A model generated the notes under the pieces. It did no database searches. It was given only the letters and a program-made list of their open reading frames with translations, and had not been told where the DNA came from. Position numbers and translations under genes: made by a program. 64,000 bases of DNA from the NCBI RefSeq assembly GCF_023634655.1, contig NZ_JAMKMS010000018.1, positions 24,120 through 88,119 on the forward strand, given 5' to 3'. The stretch comes from Vibrio methylphosphonaticus. Its GTDB lineage: Bacteria; Pseudomonadota; Gammaproteobacteria; Enterobacterales; Vibrionaceae. Shown in pieces: positions 34,151 through 41,543 of this stretch (position 1 is the first letter of the stretch; every line of letters begins with the position of its first letter).

Positions 34151-35429
34151 TACCGCTAATACTCGTCTTAGTGTCTAATACAGAAGAGGATGTTGTCTTT
34201 TTATCCCAAAGTAGGCGAGGGTCGAGACTCTCGGCCGCAAACATGGTGAATATGACAACAATACCAAACGCTACCGCGCCGAAGCCCGGTGTGAAATTAA
34301 GAATTTGCCCTCGGTCTACCAAGGTCAACATAATCGATATGACAAAGAGGTCAGTCATCGACCATTTCCCGATCCATTTTATGATCCGAAAGACGGTCAT
34401 CTCAAAACGGTGATTGTTCACTTTATCAAATTGTATACAAAAAAGCAGATACCCCAACCCTAATATCTTCGCAACGGGTACGACGATACTGGCGACAAAA
34501 ATAATGATGGCGATGCCGATCATGTCGTTATTGATCAGCGAAGCAACGCCAGAGAAAATAGTATCTTCTAACCGTTGTCCGTTGGTGATAAGAATCGATA
34601 TGGGGATCAAGTTAGCAGGCAAAATCGCTACTGATGCAGCAATAAGGTACGCCCATGTTTTTTGTAATGAATATGGTTTTCTATGATGAAGTTTAGCTTC
34701 ACAGCGTACACATCGCTCCGCTTCTTTTTGCGAAAGGTGGCAACTGTGGCAGTGAATCTCTTTTACGGAAAAAGGATAAGAGGTTTCTGGTTTCCATGCT
34801 TCCCAGTAGCGCCGGACACTAATGCGACACACAAGTAACACGCTCAGGCCCTGCAGCAGTACTAAGCTGTATAGTGCATGACCGATATAGATATCGGAAT
34901 AGTCTTGTAGCTTGAAACATGAAATGGCAATACTAATGAGGAAAACATCTAACATCATCCAGTGTTTACTGTGTGTCAGTATGCTTAAAGACCACTTGAG
35001 CGTTTTAAACCAATGAAACCGTAATGCTAGGTGTGTGGTGAGTACCGCGGTACACATAGCAACGGGTGCAATGGTGTGACAAAAAAGGGTTAGCAACGCA
35101 AGCCCCGGATAGCCTTCTTGATTTAATGCTAAGACACCCTCAAACAACGTGCCTTGAATCATGACCCCCACCAATCTAATGGTAATGAAGTCAAAATAGT
35201 GCGAAGGAATAAAAAGTAACAGACAAGTAATGGCAATTGCTAAATTGCCATTAATAGAATGATGTTCACTGCGGTAAAGTTGGGTACCGCAACGAGGGCA
35301 GTCAGCACTATATCCTTTATCCAATCCAATGACGGAGACTGGTAATTCGCAACACTGGCACAGCCGAATATTTTGGTTTTCGAGCTGGTTACCTGTTTGT
35401 GGATCTTGTGAGTTAGAAACAACGCGCAT
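34143..35429 (-). CDS. letA: Intermembrane lipid transport protein LetA (PqiA family)
   Basis: A 428-residue inner-membrane partner of LetB. It has two PqiA-type modules, each beginning with a zinc ribbon (CQCCELPVSV...CPRCGTQL near the N-terminus; CHSCHLSQKEAERCVRCEAKL near 220) and followed by about four membrane helices. It is thought to load or drive lipids into the LetB tunnel. I use ATG 35429 because GGAG lies 7 bases before it; the longer frame begins with a TTG four codons upstream. It follows the ABC exporter gene by 44 bases on the same strand, so a three-gene transcript is plausible. Confidence 0.93.
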   Translation of the reverse strand: MRVVSNSQDPQTGNQLENQNIRLCQCCELPVSVIGLDKGYSADCPRCGTQLYRSEHHSINGNLAIAITCLLLFIPSHYFDFITIRLVGVMIQGTLFEGVLALNQEGYPGLALLTLFCHTIAPVAMCTAVLTTHLALRFHWFKTLKWSLSILTHSKHWMMLDVFLISIAISCFKLQDYSDIYIGHALYSLVLLQGLSVLLVCRISVRRYWEAWKPETSYPFSVKEIHCHSCHLSQKEAERCVRCEAKLHHRKPYSLQKTWAYLIAASVAILPANLIPISILITNGQRLEDTIFSGVASLINNDMIGIAIIIFVASIVVPVAKILGLGYLLFCIQFDKVNNHRFEMTVFRIIKWIGKWSMTDLFVISIMLTLVDRGQILNFTPGFGAVAFGIVVIFTMFAAESLDPRLLWDKKTTSSSVLDTKTSISGNE

Positions 35430-35473
35430 CGTAAACTCCAAAATACGTGTACGATGCGTTTATTTCGTCACGC

Positions 35474-37270
35474 TTAACTTGCGGATTGCACCGAACCATA
35501 CAAGGTTTGATATAAGCCTTGTTGTTCAACCAATTCAATGTGAGTCCCGGTTTGGGTAACTTGTCCATCTTCCAACACATATATTAAATCCGCCTGTTTG
35601 ACCGCAGACAACCTATGCGCAACGATTAGGGTTGTCCGGTTTTCCAAAAAAGCACTTAAAGCGATATGCAAGGCCGCCTCGGTAGAGGTGTCTAGTGCCG
35701 ACGTTGCTTCATCGAGTATGACAAACTGCGGATTGCTTAATATCATTCTAGCAATCGCTAGTCGTTGTCGTTGTCCACCGGAAAGACGAATACCATTTCG
35801 ACCGATTTCAGTATCAAGACCATCAACTAATTTTCCCGTGACGTCTTGCAGTTGAGCGACGTCCAAGGCATTCCATATTTCGTGGTCATCATAGTGACGT
35901 CCGAGCGTCAGATTATGCCTTATGCTGTCATTGAATAGTATAGGTTGCTGTAAAACAACAGCAATTTTATCTCGAATTATGTCAAAACCAATGTCTCGGC
36001 TGTCAGAATCATTATAATTTATGATGCCTTGCTGTTGTGTATAGACACCAATAAGTAATTGTATGAGCGTAGACTTCCCACCACCGCTAGCCCCTACGAG
36101 CGCCACTTTCTTACCTGCGGGTATAGTGAGGGATAGATTACGGAGCACGTCTTTTTCATCGTCATAACAAAAACTCACGTTCTGAATTGCGACATCAACC
36201 TGTTTTCCATCCAGGAATGGATTGATTTTACTGACGGTTTTCGCTTCTTCTTCCAGATCCAAGAGTGAGTTGATTCGCACTAAAGCTGCTTTGGCGCTGT
36301 ACCAAGAAAATTGAATACCTAAAAGTTCTTGAACTGGACCTAGCATGAACCAAAGATAGCCAAATACGGCGAAGATTTGTCCAATGGTTAAGTCACTAAA
36401 TAACACCATTACCATAGCAACCGCACGAAACAATTCAAATCCGATGAGAAACAGAAGAAAGGAGACCCGACTAGCGGCCTCTGATTGCCACGCGTATTTA
36501 TCTGCGTTAACACGGATTTGGTCGGCTTGAACTTTTAGTTGCTGTAAGAACTCGCGTTCACGATTTGCTGCTCGTAGCTGATAGATACCATCAAGTGTTT
36601 CAACCAAGCGATTTTGAAACCCTTCGAAGGCTTGGTTTTCTTTTTTCTTGAGGTGTTTAACCATACCGCCTAATTTGCGAGAAAAATAGATAACGACGGG
36701 ATTGACCAGTAAAATGAACAGTCCCAGTCGCCAGTCTAGCCAGAGTAGGACGATCGCAGTACCAAAGACGGTGAGAAAGCTGACGATGAACTTACTAAGT
36801 GTCGAACCAATAAACTGGTCAATTGTTTCGATGTCAGTAATTAAATGGGCATTGATACCGCCACTGCCGCGCGTTTCATACTGACGGATACTGATTCGCC
36901 CCAATTTATCTATCATTTTACAACGAATTTGATACGTAATGGTTTTGGACACTAAAGTGAACTGACGACTTTGCAAAATATTGAATGCTTGGCTAAACGC
37001 ACGCATTAGAACAACTAGGAGGAGCGTTAGACCAATGTAACCTATGGGCGTTTCGAGAGAACTAGGGAGAAGAATGTTCATATAGCTGAGCCCTAAACCA
37101 GGTTGATCTAGGAGCACTTCATCCACCATAAGTGGCATTAGTAGTGGGATAGGGACGCTAATTAATGTGGCAATGATGGCGATTAAATTTGCACCAATGA
37201 GTCGAGACTTGTGAGTTTTTACTTGTGTTATCAACCAAGAGCGGCTAATAGTGTCATTCGTACTAGTCAT
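35474..37270 (-). CDS. ABC exporter, fused membrane and ATPase domains (MsbA/MdlB-like)
   Basis: A 598-residue half-transporter expected to work as a dimer. A six-helix type IV ABC membrane domain covers about 20-310 and the ATPase about 345-590. Walker A is VGASGGGKST, the signature is RLSGGQRQRLAIAR, Walker B is FVILDEATSALD, and the His switch is AHRLS. It most resembles lipid or drug exporters (MsbA, MdlB, LmrA); the substrate is unknown. It begins 83 bases from the divergent msrC and sits directly upstream of letA-letB. In Enterobacteriaceae msrC and letA are adjacent without it. A link to envelope lipid traffic is inferred from position only. Confidence 0.88.
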   Translation of the reverse strand: MTSTNDTISRSWLITQVKTHKSRLIGANLIAIIATLISVPIPLLMPLMVDEVLLDQPGLGLSYMNILLPSSLETPIGYIGLTLLLVVLMRAFSQAFNILQSRQFTLVSKTITYQIRCKMIDKLGRISIRQYETRGSGGINAHLITDIETIDQFIGSTLSKFIVSFLTVFGTAIVLLWLDWRLGLFILLVNPVVIYFSRKLGGMVKHLKKKENQAFEGFQNRLVETLDGIYQLRAANREREFLQQLKVQADQIRVNADKYAWQSEAASRVSFLLFLIGFELFRAVAMVMVLFSDLTIGQIFAVFGYLWFMLGPVQELLGIQFSWYSAKAALVRINSLLDLEEEAKTVSKINPFLDGKQVDVAIQNVSFCYDDEKDVLRNLSLTIPAGKKVALVGASGGGKSTLIQLLIGVYTQQQGIINYNDSDSRDIGFDIIRDKIAVVLQQPILFNDSIRHNLTLGRHYDDHEIWNALDVAQLQDVTGKLVDGLDTEIGRNGIRLSGGQRQRLAIARMILSNPQFVILDEATSALDTSTEAALHIALSAFLENRTTLIVAHRLSAVKQADLIYVLEDGQVTQTGTHIELVEQQGLYQTLYGSVQSAS

Positions 37271-37353
37271 ATTTATGATAATAAGTCCTATTTAGATTGG
37301 GGCATTGTACGTGGATTAGAACAAAATCAAAGCACTATATTAATGGAAATATC

Positions 37354-37827
37354 ATGAATTTAGACAATTACGATCGCCTCGCTAAACAAGCCGTTGCCCT
37401 CACGGATTCAGAAACGGATTTTATCGCTAACCTTTCTAATATTAGTGCACTTCTTAATATGGAGTTAGACGATCTTAACTGGGTCGGTTTTTATCTTATG
37501 AAGGAAGGTGAGTTAGTCTTAGGTCCTTTTCAGGGTAAACCCGCTTGTGTTCGAATTCCGGTAGGGCGCGGAGTCTGTGGCACGGCGGTTGAAACGAATA
37601 CGGTTCAGAGAATTGCAGACGTTCATGAATTTGCAGGGCACATTGCTTGTGATGCTGCGAGTAACTCTGAGATTGTGATTCCGTTTTCTATGGATGGTGA
37701 GGTAGTTGGTGTTTTGGATATCGATAGCCCAAGTATTAATCGATTTTCCGAAATTGACGAAATTGGACTGACAAACTTCATGAGATCTGTAGAAAAGGTG
37801 CTCATTTCCCATGCAAACGTGGTTTAA
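37354..37827 (+). CDS. msrC: Free methionine-(R)-sulfoxide reductase (GAF domain)
   Basis: A 157-residue single GAF-domain enzyme that reduces free methionine-(R)-sulfoxide with thioredoxin. The three cysteines that define the family are present: Cys65 (GKPACVRIP), Cys75 (GRGVCGTA) and Cys99 (GHIACDAAS), along with the substrate-pocket WVGFYL near 43. The start at 37354 gives the normal length and has GGA 7 bases upstream; the frame extends to 37297 without a ribosome site. proQ follows after 98 bases. It is divergent from the ABC exporter. Confidence 0.93.
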   Translation: MNLDNYDRLAKQAVALTDSETDFIANLSNISALLNMELDDLNWVGFYLMKEGELVLGPFQGKPACVRIPVGRGVCGTAVETNTVQRIADVHEFAGHIACDAASNSEIVIPFSMDGEVVGVLDIDSPSINRFSEIDEIGLTNFMRSVEKVLISHANVV

Positions 37828-37925
37828 AATCACATTTGCTGGTGGTTTTTCTATAGCAGGTCTCTATAATACCAAGAATATTTTTCTTAATGCTTCGCGG
37901 AAAACCGCATTAACCAGGAACCCAC

Positions 37926-38558
37926 ATGGAAAACACTGAGAAGTTGAAGAACAGCAAAGAAATTATCGCGTATGTTGCTGAATGTTTCCCTAAATGCTTT
38001 ACTGTAGAAGGTGAAGCAAAACCGCTTAAAATTGGTATATTTCAAGATCTTGCTGAACGCTTGAAAGATGATGAAAAAGTAAGTAAAACTCAGCTTCGTG
38101 CAGCGTTAAGACAGTACACTTCTTCTTGGCGTTACCTGCACGGTGTTAAACCAGGTGCAGTACGAGTTGATTTAGATGGTAATGCTTGTGGTGAATTAGA
38201 AGCTGAACATGTAGAACATGCTCAAGCGACACTAGCAGAAAGCAAAGCAAAAGTTGCAAATCGCCGCAAAGAGCAAGCTCAGAAAGCGCGTGAAGAAGCA
38301 AAAGCGAAACAGCCTAAAGCTAAAAAGCCTCAAGCTCGTAAACCACAAAGTAGTGCAAGCAAAAACGCAAAAGTAAGCAAGCCTGTTGAAACGCGTGCTT
38401 TGAATAACGACGAACTGATCGTAGGCAAAGACGTTAACGTAAACATGGGTAAAGGAAACATGGCTGCGACCATTGTTGAAATCAATAAGGAAGATGTGCG
38501 TGTTCAGCTAGTAAATGGCCTACAAATGGTTGTTAAAGCGGAGCATTTGCGCGCTTAA
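37926..38558 (+). CDS. proQ: RNA chaperone ProQ
   Basis: A 210-residue RNA chaperone that binds many small RNAs and mRNA 3' ends. The FinO/ProQ domain covers about 1-120 (KEIIAYVAECFPKCF, then LRAALRQYTSSWRYLHGVKPGAVRVDLDG). A Lys/Ala/Gln-rich linker spans about 100-155, and a Tudor-like C-terminal domain ends GNMAATIVEI...VQLVNGLQMVVKAEHLRA. The start has AGGA 6-7 bases upstream. prc follows after 17 bases; the AGGAG/CTCCT hairpin right after the proQ stop codon suggests translational coupling. Confidence 0.95.
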   Translation: MENTEKLKNSKEIIAYVAECFPKCFTVEGEAKPLKIGIFQDLAERLKDDEKVSKTQLRAALRQYTSSWRYLHGVKPGAVRVDLDGNACGELEAEHVEHAQATLAESKAKVANRRKEQAQKAREEAKAKQPKAKKPQARKPQSSASKNAKVSKPVETRALNNDELIVGKDVNVNMGKGNMAATIVEINKEDVRVQLVNGLQMVVKAEHLRA

Positions 38559-38571
38559 AGGAGAAACTCCT
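38559..38571 (+). promoter_or_regulatory. Small hairpin covering the prc ribosome-binding site
   Basis: AGGAG-AAA-CTCCT starts one base after the proQ stop codon and hides the only ribosome site of prc. Ribosomes finishing proQ would open it, which implies translational coupling. Confidence 0.55.
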
Positions 38572-38575
38572 ACGC

Positions 38576-40573
38576 ATGAAGTGCCGTTCAAAAGTATCTT
38601 TGATTGCTGCTAGCCTTTGGCTAGCAGCGTCTTCAGCTCACGCTTTAGAAGCTAAGTATCAGAAAACTGATATTCCGACATTAGCTCCAGAAGCACAACA
38701 TGAAACCGCGAGTAAACGAGTTACGTCTCGCTTTACCCGATCTCACTATAAGCATTTCACCCTAGATGATGAGTTTTCTAAAGCGATGTTCAATCGTTAT
38801 TTGGAAATGCTCGACTACAACCGTAACATTTTCACCCAGTCTGATGTTGATGGCTTTAACGCTTGGTCGACAGTGCTCGATGATCAACTAAAAGCGGGTA
38901 ATAATCAGGTTGCGTTTGACGTCTATAACCTTTCAATGCAGAAACGCTACGATCGTTTTGTTTATGCATTATCTCTACTTGATACCGAGATGAAATTTGA
39001 TATCGATGAAGAGATAGAGCTTGACCGCTCGGAAGCTGATTGGGCTAAAAATGAAGCTGAACTTGATGAGCTGTGGCGTAAGCGCGTTAAATATGATGCG
39101 CTCAACCTAAAGCTTGCCGGTAAAGATTGGGACGAGATAAAAGAAACGTTAGGTAAGCGTTACAACAACGCGATCAAACGTATCACTCAATCTCATAACG
39201 AAGATGCTTTTCAGATCTACATGAACGCGTTTGCGCGTGAGGTTGATCCGCATACGAGTTATTTATCTCCCCGTTCTGCGGAGCAATTCCAATCTGAGAT
39301 GAACTTATCTCTAGAAGGGATTGGTGCGGTACTTCAATTGACGGATGATTATACGATTATTCGTTCTCTGGTTGCTGGTGGCCCTGCGTCAAAAAGTAAG
39401 CAACTCGGTGAAGGCGACAAAATCATTGGTGTCGGTCAAGACGGCAAAGAGATCGTTGATGTCATTGGATGGCGACTCGATGATGTCGTGCAACTTATAA
39501 AAGGGCCAAAAGGGACCAAAGTTAAGTTGCAAATTTTATCTGATAGTAAAGATGCCAAAGCGCAAGTGGTTGAAATTACCAGAGATAAAATTCGCCTAGA
39601 AGACCGTGCGGTTAAGTCTGAAATCTTTGAGAAAGATGGTAAGAAAATTGGTGTGCTCGAAGTTCCTAGTTATTATGTAGGGCTTTCGAAAGATACCGAT
39701 AAACTTATCACCGAGCTAAAAGAGAAAGGTGTCGATGGTATTATTGTTGATTTGCGAAATAACGGTGGTGGTGCGTTAACAGAAGCAACGGCTATGACTG
39801 GGTTGTTTATCGACAGTGGTCCAGCGGTCCAAGTTCGTGATAGTTATGGTCGTGTGAACGTCAATAACGATACCGACGGAAAAGTGAGTTACGAAGGTCC
39901 ACTAACCATACTCGTAAATAGATACAGCGCTTCGGCATCTGAGATATTTGCGGCGGCATTGCAAGATTATGGTCGCGCCATTGTTTTAGGTGAGAATTCA
40001 TTTGGTAAGGGTACTGTACAACAGCACCGTTCACTGAATCACATCTACGATTTATTCGATAAAGAATTAGGTTATGTGCAGTACACGATTCAAAAGTTTT
40101 ATCGAATTAATGGCGGGAGTACGCAAAATAAAGGGGTAGTACCTGATATTGCCTTCCCAACACCCATCGATCCAGCGGAAACTGGTGAGAGTGTCGAAGA
40201 TAACGCATTACCTTGGGACAGTATTGACCCAGCTAAATATCAAGTGTTACAGCGTAACGACGAGACCATTGCAGCGTTAACAAAGATGCATGAAGCCCGA
40301 ATTGGTGCGGATATGGAGTTTGGATTTATCGCTGAAGACATTGCTAAGTACAACGCGGATAAAGATGACAAGACATTGTCGTTAAATGAAGCAACAAGGC
40401 AAGCGGAAAGTGATGATCACGATGTTCGACGACTTAATCGTATTAATGCTCGCCAAAAAGCGGCGGGTGAGGACCTTTTTGCTACGCTCGATGATGTACC
40501 AAAAGATTACGAAGTACCTGATGCGTACCTAGACGAATCAGTCGCCATTATGGTTGACATGATTAAACAGTAG
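38576..40573 (+). CDS. prc: Tail-specific periplasmic protease Prc (Tsp)
   Basis: A 665-residue C-terminal-processing protease. A signal peptide covers 1-23 (LIAASLWLAASSAHA) and an N-terminal helical lid about 30-220. The PDZ domain is at about 235-320 (EGIGAVLQLTDDYTIIRSLVAGGPA). The catalytic core has VNRYSASASEIFAAAL (Ser) and GENSFGKGTVQQ (Lys dyad), then the DUF3340 tail domain. It trims and degrades periplasmic proteins with nonpolar C-termini, including the cell-wall hydrolase MepS in E. coli. It is cotranscribed with proQ and ends at a strong terminator. Confidence 0.96.
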   Translation: MKCRSKVSLIAASLWLAASSAHALEAKYQKTDIPTLAPEAQHETASKRVTSRFTRSHYKHFTLDDEFSKAMFNRYLEMLDYNRNIFTQSDVDGFNAWSTVLDDQLKAGNNQVAFDVYNLSMQKRYDRFVYALSLLDTEMKFDIDEEIELDRSEADWAKNEAELDELWRKRVKYDALNLKLAGKDWDEIKETLGKRYNNAIKRITQSHNEDAFQIYMNAFAREVDPHTSYLSPRSAEQFQSEMNLSLEGIGAVLQLTDDYTIIRSLVAGGPASKSKQLGEGDKIIGVGQDGKEIVDVIGWRLDDVVQLIKGPKGTKVKLQILSDSKDAKAQVVEITRDKIRLEDRAVKSEIFEKDGKKIGVLEVPSYYVGLSKDTDKLITELKEKGVDGIIVDLRNNGGGALTEATAMTGLFIDSGPAVQVRDSYGRVNVNNDTDGKVSYEGPLTILVNRYSASASEIFAAALQDYGRAIVLGENSFGKGTVQQHRSLNHIYDLFDKELGYVQYTIQKFYRINGGSTQNKGVVPDIAFPTPIDPAETGESVEDNALPWDSIDPAKYQVLQRNDETIAALTKMHEARIGADMEFGFIAEDIAKYNADKDDKTLSLNEATRQAESDDHDVRRLNRINARQKAAGEDLFATLDDVPKDYEVPDAYLDESVAIMVDMIKQ

Positions 40574-40593
40574 AAACGCAGTAATATTAGAAA

Positions 40594-40620
40594 AGCGAGC
40601 GATGAGCTCGCTTTTTTTTT
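40594..40620 (+). terminator. Terminator of proQ-prc
   Basis: AAGCGAGC and GCTCGCTT form the stem, followed by a run of nine or more T. Confidence 0.92.
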
Positions 40621-40664
40621 GTCTAAAATTTACGTTCTCAAAGCTGATACTATCCAATGATATT

Positions 40665-40680
40665 TGTGATTTAGATCAAA
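40665..40680 (+). promoter_or_regulatory. CRP-like site upstream of the secreted protein gene
   Basis: TGTGA-TTTAGA-TCAAA has a perfect left half and a good right half (GATCA) of the CRP consensus. It is centred about 67 bases before the ATG at 40739. Confidence 0.45.
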
Positions 40681-40738
40681 AAATTTAGCATTCTCGTATT
40701 GAGCGCCTAAGCTTAAGTAAACAGCAAAGGGGAAGCAT

Positions 40739-41401
40739 ATGAGATGGATTACGGTAGTTTTATGTGTGGTATCGTTTGGCGTATTTTCTGATACTCGTAA
40801 AGACAATAATGATTTAACTCAGTTTGATCAGCCTTTTTTACTGGGGGATTGGTATCTGATAAATCCAACGCCTGAAGAATCGCCGGATGCTTTTTTAGCG
40901 ATTAAACTTTCTCTTGATTCGAATTACTCGTTTAACATTGATATTCAAAAGCAAGATTACAGTATCGAACACTGGGAAGGCTTATTTACTGCTAACGAAG
41001 ATACCATCATCTTGGGACTAAACAGTGACGAACCTCAAGTCTATAACTACAGTGGCAACCACCATATGTTAAACCTAAATGGAGTAGTGTTTACCAAGGC
41101 GCTCCCCAACGCGCTTGCAGGAATTTGGTCATCGACTACGGTAACCGGAGATGACAAACATGCTAATGACATTGCGAGAATGGATTTAGTGTTGCAACCA
41201 GATTTTGTTTTTACTTTCCGCGTAAGTTCTAATGAAGGAAATGAAGCCATTCACAGTGGTGTGTATTACACGGAAGACGACCACATTGTTTTGCTTTATC
41301 CAGATGGTGAGCACGATGCCACCTACACCTTGAATCAAGATGAACTGACTCTAGAAGTAGAAGATGGTGATATGTTTGCAGTCCTTAATCGAATACGGTG
41401 A
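40739..41401 (+). CDS. Unrecognised exported protein with an internal duplication
   Basis: I do not recognise this 220-residue acidic protein. A signal peptide is likely (MRWITVVLCVVSFGVFS, cut near 17). The mature part seems to be two copies of a small beta-barrel-like unit. Residues about 31-120 and 123-219 both begin with GDWYL/GIWSS, continue with an alternating beta pattern (IKLSLDSNYSFNIDI; MDLVLQPDFVFTFRV) and a G-[LV]-[FY]-..-[ED]-D-.-I-.-L strand, and end in a short Leu/Val strand. A lipocalin-like or copper-resistance-like sensor fold is possible but not shown. GGGGAAG precedes the ATG. It is monocistronic, with a CRP-like site upstream and a strong terminator. Confidence 0.75.
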   Translation: MRWITVVLCVVSFGVFSDTRKDNNDLTQFDQPFLLGDWYLINPTPEESPDAFLAIKLSLDSNYSFNIDIQKQDYSIEHWEGLFTANEDTIILGLNSDEPQVYNYSGNHHMLNLNGVVFTKALPNALAGIWSSTTVTGDDKHANDIARMDLVLQPDFVFTFRVSSNEGNEAIHSGVYYTEDDHIVLLYPDGEHDATYTLNQDELTLEVEDGDMFAVLNRIR

Positions 41402-41425
41402 CACCCAATGATGTCTCTATTATTA

Positions 41426-41455
41426 AACGCCAATTTTTATTGGCGTTTTTTTTGT
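41426..41455 (+). terminator. Terminator of the exported protein gene
   Basis: AACGCCAA and TTGGCGTT form the stem, followed by a T-run. Confidence 0.9.
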
Positions 41456-41543
41456 TAAGGAACTGCAATCGGTTGATAGTAGACGTTATAATCGTTCAGT
41501 ATTCATAGCAAAAATGCTAATTATAACTAATAAGGACTAAAGG

